Of a DNA stretch of 64,000 bases, positions 1 to 9,749 are shown piece after piece (within the stretch, counting starts at the first letter, position 1; each line of letters begins with the position of its first letter). The notes under the pieces are model-generated. The model searched no databases, was not told where the DNA came from, and saw only the letters and a program-made list of their open reading frames with translations. This stretch comes from Tragulus kanchil (Eukaryota; Chordata; Mammalia; Artiodactyla; Tragulidae): NCBI GenBank assembly GCA_022376925.1, contig JAIOJX010000004.1:172761501-172825500 (forward strand), written 5' to 3'. The translations under genes and the position numbers were made by a program.

Positions 1-352
1 TTCTTTGTGTCTCAACGCAGAAGGAATTCAGCGAGAGGCAGAGTGATAGGCAAGAAGAGGGTTTATTAGGATAGGACGATTGTAAGAGGTGCAAGTGGGC
101 AGGAGGGAAAGCTCTGCCCTGACAACTGGGTGGGCAGCAATATATATACGGGAGGGTAGAAGACCGTCTTCTTCAAGTAGAGGCAGATGCAGACGTAAGG
201 CACACATCATTAGCTCCTCCTTCACTAGCTCTTCTTTCATTAGCTGTTTATACTTAGTCAAGCCTGCTTTACTGAATAAGGAGCAGCTTTCTTGAGTTAT
301 CATTAACTTACTGGCCCCCCAACTTTTCTTAGGTTTTACCTTTCTGCCTACA
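1..352 (-). mobile_element. ERV-type LTR, copy A (cut by window start)
   Basis: On the minus strand the sequence begins TGTAGGCAG and has a TATA-like run (plus 141-149). AATAAA follows about 80 nt later (plus 61-66), then a CT-rich R/U5-like tail. The order U3, TATA, R with poly(A) signal, U5 is that of a short retroviral LTR of about 350 bp. It equals 1115-1466 at an offset of 1114 bp. No coding sequence for gag, pol or env was recognised next to it. Confidence 0.65.
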
Positions 353-507
353 GTTTCTGCAAATGGACCCAGGGCCAAAAAAAAACCAATAGAAGTGGCC
401 AAAAAAATACATATATATATAAGTCATCATTGCACATTGCTCAAAACCCTCTAAAGGATTTCCATTTCACTCAGAGCAAGAGCCAAAGTGAAAGTATTCT
501 ACCTCAG

Positions 508-1060
508 ATTGAGACTTAAACCCAAAATTCAGTCTGGGAGTCAGCTCCACGTGAGCACGATTTGAACTGGCCAAAGTTTCGTTCTAGACCTGCAAACCCA
601 GCCAAAATCCTGTCTGGGGCCTGTAACCCACGTGATTGGGACTCGATCCAGCTAAACCCTGTCTAGAGCTTGAGCCCACATGACCAGAGCCCAGACCTGA
701 TCAAACCCTGCTTGGGACTTAAACCCACGTGGCTAGGACTCAATCCAGCCAAAGCCCTGGGACTTGAACCCATGTGGCTGGAACTCAATCCAGCTAAAAC
801 CCTGCCTGGGACTTGAACCCACATGACTGAGGCTTAACCCCAGCCAAAACTCTACCTGAGGCTTGAACCCACGTGGCTAGGGCTCAGACCTGATCAAACC
901 CTGCTTGGGATTTAAACCCATGTGTCTAGGACTCAATCCAGCCAAATCCCGGTCTGGGACTTGAACCCACGTGGTCGGGACTCAATCCCGGCCAAAAAAC
1001 CTGGTCTGGGACTTGAACCCATATGGCCGGGACTTGATCCAGCCAAAACCCTAGTCTTGA
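508..1060 (-). repeat. Tandem repeat, about eleven 49-bp units with B-box-like core
   Basis: Units of roughly 45-52 bp repeat a plus-strand pattern of GGACTTGAACCCACGTGG, then a GGACTCAATCCAGCC-like half, then AAAACCCTG. A block of four units recurs at about 193 bp (compare 694 and 887), so there is a higher-order period. On the minus strand most units carry GGGTTCAAGTCCC or a close variant, which fits the RNA polymerase III B-box pattern GWTCRANNC. The repeat lies between LTR copies A and B. Confidence 0.8.
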
Positions 1061-1114
1061 ACAATCTTTGAATTAAAAGCACTCACCCAACATCTGGACC
1101 CACTGAGGCTCAGG

Positions 1115-1466
1115 TTCTTTGTGTCTCAACGCAGAAGGAATTCAGCGAGAGGCAGAGTGATAGGCAAGAAGAGGGTTTATTAGGATAGGACGATTGTAAG
1201 AGGTGCAAGTGGGCAGGAGGGAAAGCTCTGCCCTGACAACTGGGTGGGCAGCAATATATATACGGGAGGGTAGAAGACCGTCTTCTTCAAGTAGAGGCAG
1301 ATGCAGACGTAAGGCACACATCATTAGCTCCTCCTTCACTAGCTCTTCTTTCATTAGCTGTTTATACTTAGTCAAGCCTGCTTTACTGAATAAGGAGCAG
1401 CTTTCTTGAGTTATCATTAACTTACTGGCCCCCCAACTTTTCTTAGGTTTTACCTTTCTGCCTACA
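1115..1466 (-). mobile_element. ERV-type LTR, copy B
   Basis: This is a near-identical second copy of the LTR at 1-352, with TATA at 1255-1263 and AATAAA at 1175-1180 on the minus strand. Just upstream in LTR orientation is a short purine run (AGTAGGGGAC), which could be a polypurine-tract remnant. If so, this would be a 3' LTR rather than a 5' one. No convincing primer-binding site was seen downstream. Confidence 0.65.
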
Positions 1467-1569
1467 GTCCCCTACTAGGACTTTACAACAACCTATTTTA
1501 TTCTGTCCCTATCAAAAATTCTTCCAATGGAAGAATCTCGAAATAGGCTGCCCCTCCTCCGTCCTCGAT

Positions 1570-1985
1570 TCCCATCCCATCCGCTGGTCCTTCCTCCTGC
1601 ACTGAGCTTCAGCCACTCTGCCCTCCCTGTCCTCCACCTGGGGAGGTGCCCTCTTGCCTCAGGACTTTGCACATGCTGTTCCTTCTGCATGGAGCCCTTC
1701 AATGCTCTCCCAGAATATACGTGCGTTGTTTATTTCCTTCATCTACTCGAAAGATCTCTTAATGAGTTTCCCTTGTCAGTATTTAAAATTATAACACACC
1801 ACCTCCAGAATTTTCTTCATTGCCCTTAACACTTCCTGTATCATCTCCTTTACTTAGCTATTTTATTTTCTGTCAGAATGTTTAAGCTCCACAAGGACAG
1901 AGACTTTGGTCTTTTTTTTTTTTTAAACTTTTGTACCTTCAGTCTCTAGAAAAGGACTGACTATGTGATAATTTCTCAATAAACA
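1570..1985. repeat. Old L2/MIR-like LINE sequence (duplicated at 2690-3105)
   Basis: It contains the typical L2-like stretch GACTTTGCACATGCTGTTCC and, further on, AAGCTCCACAAGGACAGAGA and CTCAATAAAC. These resemble the conserved 3' region of mammalian L2 and MIR elements. The second copy is part of tandem duplication 1. Confidence 0.6.
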
Positions 1986-2194
1986 TCAGTTAAATTAATG
2001 AACAAAAATACTGTTTAAATATATTTTCAAAAAGAAAGAAAATAATATGCCTCCAAAAGAAGGTCAGCAATCCAAAAAGTACATGAAAGATGGAAGAGAG
2101 GAAGAAAAAATTTATAAAGGACATTAAAAGAAGAATAGAGACATTAACAGGACAGACTAGAAGTATGGGTAAGTATGAGAAATCCTTCAGGGAT

Positions 2195-2326
2195 TCCCTG
2201 GTGGTCCAGTGGGTAAAGAGTCCCTTGCAGTGTAAGGGACACCAGTTCAATCCCTGGCCGGGAAGATCCCACGTGCCAGAGCGGCTGGACCGTGTGTCCA
2301 GTTACAAGCCAGTGCTCTGGAGCACA
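2195..2326 (+). mobile_element. CHR-type tRNA-Glu SINE, broken at duplication join
   Basis: It has the head TTCCCTGGTGGTCCAGTGGG and a B-box region. The body stops where the next tandem copy starts. It is the damaged twin of the SINE at 3307-3560. Confidence 0.85.
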
Positions 2327-2585
2327 AGTGGGCAGGAGGGAAAGCTCTGCCCTGACAACTGGGTGGGCAGCAATATATATACGGGAGGGTAGAAGACCGT
2401 CTTCTTCAAGTAGAGGCAGATGCAGACGTAAGGCACACATCATTAGCTCCTCCTTCACTAGCTCTTCTTTCATTAGCTGTTTATACTTAGTCAAGCCTGC
2501 TTTACTGAATAAGGAGCAGCTTTCTTGAGTTATCATTAACTTACTGGCCCCCCAACTTTTCTTAGGTTTTACCTTTCTGCCTACA
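2325..2585 (-). mobile_element. ERV-type LTR, copy C (truncated)
   Basis: The U3 part of the same LTR lies directly next to a broken SINE at 2324. It lacks the R/U5 end. It is the start of the second copy of the 1119-bp duplication, so it is probably not an independent insertion. Confidence 0.6.
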
Positions 2586-3306
2586 GTCCCCTACTAGGAC
2601 TTTACAACAACCTATTTTATTCTGTCCCTATCAAAAATTCTTCCAATGGAAGAATCTCGAAATAGGCTGCCCCTCCTCCGTCCTCGATTCCCATCCCATC
2701 CGCTGGTCCTTCCTCCTGCACTGAGCTTCAGCCACTCTGCCCTCCCTGTCCTCCACCTGGGGAGGTGCCCTCTTGCCTCAGGACTTTGCACATGCTGTTC
2801 CTTCTGCATGGAGCCCTTCAATGCTCTCCCAGAATATACGTGCGTGGTTTATTTCCTTCATCTACTCGAAAGATCTCTTAATGAGTTTCCCTTGTCAGTA
2901 TTTAAAATTATAACACACCACCTCCAGAATTTTCTTCATTGCCCTTAACACTTCCTGTATCATCTCCTTTACTTAGCTATTTTATTTTCTGTCAGAATGT
3001 TTAAGCTCCACAAGGACAGAGACTTTGGTCTTTTTTTTTTTTTAAACTTTTGTACCTTCAGTCTCTAGAAAAGGACTGACTATGTGATAATTTCTCAATA
3101 AACATCAGTTAAATTAATGAACAAAAATACTGTTTAAATATATTTTCAAAAAGAAAGAAAATAATATGCCTCCAAAAGAAGGTCAGCAATCCAAAAAGTA
3201 CATGAAAGATGGAAGAGAGGAAGAAAAAATTTATAAAGGACATTAAAAGAAGAATAGAGACATTAACAGGACAGACTAGAAGTATGGGTAAGTATGAGAA
3301 ATCCTT

Positions 3307-3560
3307 CAGGGATTCCCTGGTGGTCCAGTGGGTAAAGAGTCCCCTTGCAGTGTAAGGGACACCAGTTCAATCCCTGGCCCGGGAAGATCCCACGTGCCGC
3401 AGAGCGGCTGGACCGGTGTGTCCAGTTACAAGCCAGTGCTCTGGAGCACATGCTCCCAGAGCTGGCGCTCTGCAGTGAGAGAGGCCACTGCAATGGGAGG
3501 CCCACACAGGCCAAAGAATAAAAAGATGGATGAAAATAAATATAAGTTAAAAAAAAAGAA
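3307..3560 (+). mobile_element. CHR-derived tRNA-Glu SINE (variant subfamily)
   Basis: It has a tRNA-Glu-like A box (TGGTCCAGTGGGTAAAG) and a B-box-like GTTCAATCCC. The body carries the GGACCGGTGTGTCCAGTTAC block, then CAATGGGAGGCCCACACAGGC and an A-rich end. The body differs from the canonical CHR-1 copies elsewhere in the window. Confidence 0.85.
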
Positions 3561-3865
3561 ACCTTTCATATCTGGTCAACTGTGGAGTGTTACTTACCAC
3601 CTGGAACTGACTAGAGGATTTCAACCTTGACTGAACTGACAGAACTAAGTTAATAATTCACTTGGACTAAATAGCATTTCTTAAATGTTTTATAAATATG
3701 CCTCAGGATGAATGTGCTACCACATAGGTGTACGTGAATTAAACTTCAGACAAAAATTTGTGGTAGGTTTCTATCTGGAGCCCACGGCAGAGGAACTGAA
3801 TCCGCAGTGATTCAATAGAAGTCAATAAAAAAGAAAGGAAAAAGAAATGAAGGAAAGAGACATTG

Positions 3866-4020
3866 CTAGCGGTCCAGTGGTTGACAATCTGCCTTCTACC
3901 ATGAGGAGTGCAGCTCTGATCCCTGGTCAGGAAGCTCGATCTCGGGGGCCACCGCAAGAGTTCGCACACTGCGGCTTAAAGATCCTGTGTGCCATGACCA
4001 AGACGTGGTGAAGTCAAAAA
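3866..4020 (+). mobile_element. CHR-2-like SINE, degenerate
   Basis: The sequence contains GGTCCAGTGGTTGACAATCT, then GATCCCTGGTCAGGAAGCT and a downstream CCATGACCAAGACG remnant, which is the CHR-2 layout. Its twin is at 4952-5106. Confidence 0.7.
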
Positions 4021-4099
4021 TACTTTGATTCTAAAATGATACAAATGAACTTATTTACAGAGAGACTCACAGACTTAGAAAACTAACTTATGGGGGGAG

Positions 4100-4345
4100 G
4101 GGATGGTTGGGGGACTTTGGAAAAGTCGTATACACACTGCCATGTTTGAACTGGATAACCAGCAAAACTCTATTGTATGTTTCATGGAACTCTGCTCACC
4201 GTTATCCACCAGCCTGGATGGGAGAGGGTTGGGGGGAGAATGGATACCTGTGTGTGTGTGGCCAAGCCCCTTCACCGTTCTGAAACTATCACAGAATTGT
4301 TAATTGGCTATGTCCCAATACAAAATGGTTTTGGTGTTAAGAAAT
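4100..4345 (+). mobile_element. Ruminant L1 3' end, diverged
   Basis: It has GAGAATGGATACCTGTGTG, then CTGAAACTATCACAGAATTG, TTAATTGGCTATGTCCCAAT and ACAAAAT. This order is typical of the 3' UTR of ruminant L1 elements. It is duplicated at 5186-5431. Confidence 0.65.
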
Positions 4346-4951
4346 TTTTTTTAAAAAAAGCAAGTTTATGCCATGTATCAGCTCCTCCACCAAAACACCA
4401 CGTTCAGCAGATGCTCAGGTCAGCCCATACCTCTCTCCGGCACAAACTTGGCAGACTCGGCCTCGTCCCGCCCGTGTGTTTATGTACCGTCTTTCGAATC
4501 TGAGGTTCCTAAAGGCAGTGAGTTTATCTTTCTTATCCCACTCAGGACCCAGTTCAAAGTCCTGTGCTTAGAAGCCACGCTGGAAATATTTGCGGACCTG
4601 AAAACTTTGAAGATAGAAGGAAAAAATAACAAAATAGTGTAATCGTTGAGAGCAGGGGTCAGCAAACTGCAGCCTGCAAGGCAGATCCTTCCCAGCCTTT
4701 AAATATTCAACCTTGACTGAACTGACAGAACTAAGTTAATAATTCACTTGGACTAAATAGCATTTCTTAAATGTTTTATAAATATGCCTCAGGATGAATG
4801 TGCTACCACATAGGTGTACGTGAATTAAACTTCAGACAAAAATTTGTGGTAGGTTTCTATCTGGAGCCCACGGCAGAGGAACTGAATCCGCAGTGATTCA
4901 ATAGAAGTCAATAAAAAAGAAAGGAAAAAGAAATGAAGGAAAGAGACATTG

Positions 4952-5106
4952 CTAGCGGTCCAGTGGTTGACAATCTGCCTTCTACCATGAGGAGTGCAGC
5001 TCTGATCCCTGGTCAGGAAGCTCGATCTCGGGGGCCACCGCAAGAGTTCGCACACTGCGGCTTAAAGATCCTGTGTGCCATGACCAAGACGTGGTGAAGT
5101 CAAAAA
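4952..5106 (+). mobile_element. CHR-2-like SINE, duplicate copy
   Basis: This is the second copy of 3866-4020 within tandem duplication 2, at an offset of 1086 bp. Confidence 0.7.
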
Positions 5107-5185
5107 TACTTTGATTCTAAAATGATACAAATGAACTTATTTACAGAGAGACTCACAGACTTAGAAAACTAACTTATGGGGGGAG

Positions 5186-5431
5186 GGGATGGTTGGGGAA
5201 CTTTGGAAAAGTCGTATACACACTGCCATGTTTGAACTGGATAACCAGCAAAACTCTATTGTATGTTTCATGGAACTCTGCTCACCGTTATCCACCAGCC
5301 TGGATGGGAGAGGGTTGGGGGGAGAATGGATACCTGTGTGTGTGTGGCCAAGCCCCTTCACCGTTCTGAAACTATCACAGAATTGTTAATTGGCTATGTC
5401 CCAATACAAAATGGTTTTGGTGTTAAGAAAT
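5186..5431 (+). mobile_element. Ruminant L1 3' end, duplicate copy
   Basis: This is the second copy of 4100-4345 in tandem duplication 2. Confidence 0.65.
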
Positions 5432-5746
5432 TTTTTTTAAAAAAAGCAAGTTTATGCCATGTATCAGCTCCTCCACCAAAACACCACGTTCAGCAGATGC
5501 TCAGGTCAGCCCATACCTCTCTCCGGCACAAACTTGGCAGACTCGGCCTCGTCCCGCCCGTGTGTTTATGTACCGTCTTTCGAATCTGAGGTTCCTAAAG
5601 GCAGTGAGTTTATCTTTCTTATCCCACTCAGGACCCAGTTCAAAGTCCTGTGCTTAGAAGCCACGCTGGAAATATTTGCGGACCTGAAAACTTTGAAGAT
5701 AGAAGGAAAAAATAACAAAATAGTGTAATCGTTGAGAGCAGGGGTC

Positions 5747-5812
5747 AGCAAACTGCAGCCTGCAAGGCAGATCCTTCCCAGCCTCTATTTTCACAAATCC
5801 TATTGGAAACGG
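5747..5812. mobile_element. Possible hAT-type DNA transposon remnant
   Basis: GGGGTCAGCAAACTGCAGCC followed by a GGCAGATCC-like stretch and a CTATTTTCACAAATCCTATT-like segment resembles the end of an old mammalian non-autonomous hAT element. The family was not determined. Its left part also appears at 4661-4698 through duplication 2. Confidence 0.35.
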
Positions 5813-5919
5813 TTGCCCTTACCTGTTTACCTCTCGCCAGTGGCTTCTGGAGCCTCCGGCGACAGAGTGGAGCAGTCAGGCAGCAGCTGCATGGCCTACA
5901 CAGTCCAGAAGGTCAGCTC

Positions 5920-6045
5920 CTGGGGACTCCCCTGCCAGCCCAGCGGTTTGGACTCCAAGCTGCCAAAGCAGGAGCACACGGGTCAGTCCCTGGCTGGGAA
6001 ACCAAGAGCCCACATGCCACGCCGTGCGGCCAAAAAAAAAAGAGA
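5920..6045 (+). mobile_element. CHR-2-like SINE, degenerate
   Basis: GGGGACTCCCCTGCCAGCCC, then GGTCAGTCCCTGGCTGGGAA, a CCACGCCGTGCGGCC block and an A-run form the head, B-box region and tail of a CHR-2 SINE. Confidence 0.7.
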
Positions 6046-6149
6046 GGAAATGAACTGTTTGGCTGTTTAGTTTTCCACGGGGAAGGTCTGCCGGTCTCCG
6101 GTGAGACGCATGAGCCCGGAATCAGACAGTCTTGCATAACGGGAATCCT

Positions 6150-6305
6150 GTCTTCATCTCTCAGCACCTCGCTTTGGACAAGTAACCACTTCGTAAAGCC
6201 TAGTTTTCATCTGTAAAATGGAGTAGTAATCATACCTACTTAACTGAGTGGTTGGGAGGATTCAACAAGATAGCCTTGATCAGCCCAGCGTCTGTCATGT
6301 GTTTC
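6150..6305. mobile_element. MIR SINE remnant
   Basis: TTTTCATCTGTAAAATGGAG followed by TAGTAATCATACCTACTTAA and GGGAGGATTCAACAAGAT is the typical MIR core in complement orientation. Confidence 0.7.
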
Positions 6306-6415
6306 ACGGAGCTAAAGGACGTGAGGCTGAGTGAAGTCAGCTGTTCACAAGAAAGACAAATACACCTTGATCGATTCACATGAGGTGCTTAGCATAGCCA
6401 ACAGTCACAGAGCAG

Positions 6416-6560
6416 GGGCTTCCCTGGTGGTCCAGTGGCTAAGACGCTGTGCTCCCAACGCCAGGGGCCCAGGTTCGACCCCTGGTCTAGGAACTAGATC
6501 CCTCATACCACAGTTAAGAACTGGCACAGCCAATAAATAAATAAACATTTTTTAAAAATT
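6416..6560 (+). mobile_element. CHR-2 SINE
   Basis: The head GGGCTTCCCTGGTGGTCCAG is followed by the B box GGTTCGACCCC, the block TAAGAACTGGCACAGCC and a TAAA-repeat tail. Confidence 0.85.
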
Positions 6561-6617
6561 CATAGAGCAGAAAATAGAATGTGCTGGCCCAGGGTTAGGG
6601 GAGGGGAGAATGAGGAT

Positions 6618-6898
6618 TTTTTTTGTTAATTTTTTGGCCTCTTTTATTGTTCTTCTTTTTATTTATTTATTTTCATCCATCTCTACTCCTCGGCCTGTGC
6701 GGGCCTCCCACTGCAGCGGCCGCTCTCAGTGCTGAGCACCGGCTCTGGGCGCATGTGCTTCAGTGTGCCGACTTGCAATTAGACGCACGGGTCCAGTTGC
6801 TCCACGGCACACGGGATCCTCCCCAGCTAGGGATCGAACCGGTGCCCCTTGCACTGCAAGGCAGACTCTTTACCCACTGGACCACCAGGGAAGCCCTG
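6618..6898 (-). mobile_element. CHR-derived SINE, variant subfamily
   Basis: On the plus strand it runs from a poly-T/ATTT tail through TCATCCATCT and GGCCTCCCACTGCAG to CTGGACCACCAGGGAAGCCC. GGGGATTTTTTTT-like sequence on both sides suggests a target-site duplication. Confidence 0.85.
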
Positions 6899-7338
6899 GG
6901 GATTTTTTTTTTAATGCATGTGGAGTTTTTAGCCTCACAAGGTGAAAGGAATTATGGAGATGGATGGTGATGGTGGGTACAGACTAGCATTTAATATCCC
7001 TGAAATGTACACTTAAAATAGTTAGGATAGCAGATTTTAGGTTATGCTTTTCTTATGGCCCCATTTTAAGGTGAAATATAACTAAGAGAATTCCTCTCCA
7101 ACAGAACTGCACCCTAGGAAAGCCTGAGGAAGTTTCCTGGGCTGAGGGAGAAGCTATCAGAAATGCAAATCCTGAAAGATGGAAGAGTATTGGACATGGT
7201 AGACAGCTGGGCTAATGCAAACAGCCATGTTCTTCTATTTGCCCCTTTCCTCCTACTCGTTTTACAAACCACCCTATAAACATGTGAAGTGTGTCTATCT
7301 CTACAACAATAATACGAGAGAGAGAGAGAAGAGAGAGG

Positions 7339-7545
7339 GCTTCCCGGGTGGCTCAGACGGTAAAGAATCCACCTGCAAGGCAAGAGACCTGGGTTCGATC
7401 CCTAGGTCGGGAAGATTCCCTGGAGAAGGGAGGGGCAACCCACTCCAGTGTTCTTGCCTGGAGAATCCATGGACAGAGGAGCCTGGTGGCAGGCTATAGT
7501 CCATGGGGTCGCAAAGAGTAGACACAACTGAGCAACTAACACACA
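7339..7545 (+). mobile_element. Bov-tA/BovA2-type SINE
   Basis: The head GGGCTTCCCGGGTGGCTCAG is followed by GGGTTCGATCCC, AACCCACTCCAGTGTTCTTG, GGCTATAGTCCATGGGGTCG and an AC-rich tail. These are the hallmarks of the ruminant Bov-tA family. Confidence 0.92.
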
Positions 7546-7682
7546 CACAGTAGGAGGGAGAAGATAATGATCTATGATGTCATTGTGTAATAGATTCCAT
7601 GCGGCATCTACTTAAAAAATGCAAAGAATTACAGATAAGATGTCAACAGAAAAATTGAAATGGAATTCTAAAAAACATTCTA

Positions 7683-7778
7683 GGAACTTCCTTGGCTGTC
7701 CTGTGGTTAGGACTTTGCCTTCCCACACAACGGGTGCGGGTTCAGTACCTGATGGGCAGCTAAGATCCCACGTGGCAG
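7683..7778 (+). mobile_element. CHR-2-like SINE, partial
   Basis: GGAACTTCCTTGGCTGTCC, GGTTAGGACTTTGCC and GCGGGTTCAGTACCTGATGG give the CHR-2 head and B-box region. The tail is lost at the next SINE. Confidence 0.7.
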
Positions 7779-7987
7779 TGTTTTTTAGTCGCTAGGTCAT
7801 GCCAAACTCATCCTCAACCCCATAGACTGTAGTCCCCCAGGCTCCTCTGTCCACAGGATTCTCCAGGCAATAATACTGGAGTGGGTTGCCATTCCCTTCT
7901 CCAGAGGATCTTCCCAGTCCTGGAATCAAACCCGTCTCTCCTGCATTGCAGGCTGATTCTTTACCATCTGAGCCACCAGGAAAGCCA
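7779..7987 (-). mobile_element. Bov-tA/BovA2-type SINE
   Basis: The complement orientation is clear from GGCTCCTCTGTCCACAGGAT, CTGGAGTGGGTTGCC and the end GAGCCACCAGGAAAGCC. Confidence 0.9.
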
Positions 7988-8324
7988 AGGATAAGGTAAA
8001 ACCAGTGTTTAAAAGGAAACATAATTTTAAAAGCACATATTGGAACAGTAGAAAGAGCTCAAACACATTATCTAAGCTTTCACCTTGCCTGTGAAACAAT
8101 TTTGAAAAATAAGAGCAAAGTTGAAGGATTTAAGTTATTTGATTTCAAGGTTTACTCTAATGCTACTGTCATCACGACGGTGCGGAGCTGGCACCAGGTG
8201 GATGACACGACAGAGAAGCCAGAGATAACCCATGCCTCAATAGTCAGTTCACTTCTTGGCAAGAGCACCAAGATAAGCCAACGGAGAAACCAATGAGAAG
8301 CCACTTTGCATCCACTGTGTATGT

Positions 8325-8546
8325 GCGTGTGTGTGTGTGTGCTCAATCGTGTGTGACTCTCTGCGACCCCCTGGAACGTAGCCCACCAGGCTCCTCTGTC
8401 CACGGGATTCTCCAGGCAAGAATGCTGGAGTGGGGTGCCATTTCCTCCTCCGGGGGATCTTTTCAACCCAGGGATCGAACCCATGTCTCCTGCAGCTCCT
8501 GAACTGTTGGCAGATTCTTTACCACTGAGCTACCAGGGAAGCCCCG
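8325..8546 (-). mobile_element. Bov-tA/BovA2-type SINE with TG-repeat tail
   Basis: A short TG run (8327-8341, the SINE tail) is followed by GTGTGACTCTCTGCGACCC, CCAGGCTCCTCTGTCCACGG and CTACCAGGGAAGCCCC. Confidence 0.9.
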
Positions 8547-9749
8547 TCCAAACACCTAATGATAAGTGAAAGAAATCAAACAAAGGAAACTACATATGGT
8601 GTGATCACACTGGTGTGACATTTCTAGAAAAGGAAAACACTATAAAGACAGAAAGTAGATCAGTATTTCCCTGGACTTGGGGTAGGAAAGCAGAAGGACC
8701 TCAGATGGGCAGGAGGAAACCGGAGGAGGGGTGATGGAAGTGTTCTAAGACTGAACTATTGGGATGATGCCAGAGCTGAGTAAATTTACCAAAACTCATT
8801 GAAATGATATATTTAAAAGGCTCCTGGCCCTGTTTGGAAAAAGCGTCTTAGGAACTTGTTTGGAAATCGGCGATTTTTAGAAGATGGCTGCTCTCCTCTC
8901 TTAGTCCTGGACTTCATCACAACCTTGCAGCCCCCAGCCAACCCTGCTCGCTTCCGACTAGCCCCCACAATCCAAGGTGGCTCTGCCCAATGTGTCCTGT
9001 TACCATTTGGTCTGAAGTCAGTGAGTTTCGTAGGCTGGCAGGCTCCCCTGATTTGTCTCAAGTCTGAGGTTGAGGGGAGATTCTGTCAGCCTCTAAGGAG
9101 CCCTGTTCGGTCCCGAATGGCGAGCTTTGCCTCCAGTCCCAGGGCTCGTCCTTACACTTGGACTCCGAAGGGTATAATTACACCAGCCCTAGGCGGTCTA
9201 GTTGGTGGGTTCATTGGGCAGTGTGAAATACATGGCACCCTTAAAGCTGTTTGTCCGTTTTATCTTGATTTCAAAAATCTGAACACATGGCTAGCATACA
9301 CTTGAACTCGTGGTGAAATTGAAATGTTAATAAAACAGTGTACCCCGTAAAAAGAAAAGCTCCTAGTCTGCTCCTAGACCCTGGTGGGCACGGAGCACCT
9401 GACCGCGAGGTCACGTGACCATGTGGCCAGTACTGGTCATTGGGATTCTATCAGAGCTTCCAAGGGTGCAACAGCCACTGGTCACCGGGCGGAGGTGGCA
9501 CGCCTGGAGCGAGGACCAGCTGTGGCAGCAGGCGAACGTCAGTAGCCCACGCACATGGCTCCCGCTCCTGTCCTCCACCCCCGGGCCCTGGCCCACGTCC
9601 CGCTCTCTCCACCGCCGGCCACACCATGGGAGTCTTAGGATCAGATGGAGAAGGGCAAAGAGCCATCTTGTCTCACCCATGGGACAGCTCTGTGGAATAT
9701 TCACAGCAAATCCCTGCACGTTTAGAGGCTTGAAAGAGCACACATTTAG
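8547..9749. other. No supported gene; one unassigned 149-codon frame
   Basis: Apart from the open frame at 8856-9305 (plus) nothing was recognised. That frame encodes a peptide with PKGIITPALGGLVGGFIG near its end and is followed within 40 bases by AATAAA. It could be a processed pseudogene or old retroelement, but no family was recognised and it may be chance. Confidence 0.3.

Larger units (their letters stand above)
1206..3450 (+). repeat. Direct tandem duplication 1 (offset 1119-1124 bp)
   Basis: 1206-2326 matches 2325-3450. The copies overlap by CA at the join. In the last 100 bp of copy 1 about five bases are missing relative to copy 2, including CCC for CCCC, GGCC for GGCCC and GCCAG for GCCGCAG. 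It spans an LTR part, L2-like sequence and a SINE, which is cut at the join. Confidence 0.95.
3620..5784 (+). repeat. Direct tandem duplication 2 (offset 1086 bp)
   Basis: 3620-4698 matches 4706-5784 at a constant offset of 1086 bp. The one clear substitution is near 4112/5198 (GGGGGAC versus GGGGAAC). Seven unmatched bases (4699-4705) sit at the join. Confidence 0.95.

Noticed and set aside
508..1060. CRISPR-like array
   Set aside because: Units are contiguous variants of one 49-bp repeat, with no unique spacers, in vertebrate DNA; this is a minisatellite.
1493..1702. ERV env C-terminus next to LTR copy B
   Set aside because: The short minus frame ending FDRDRIK lies before a purine run and the LTR, but most of it is L2-like sequence and no envelope motif is visible.
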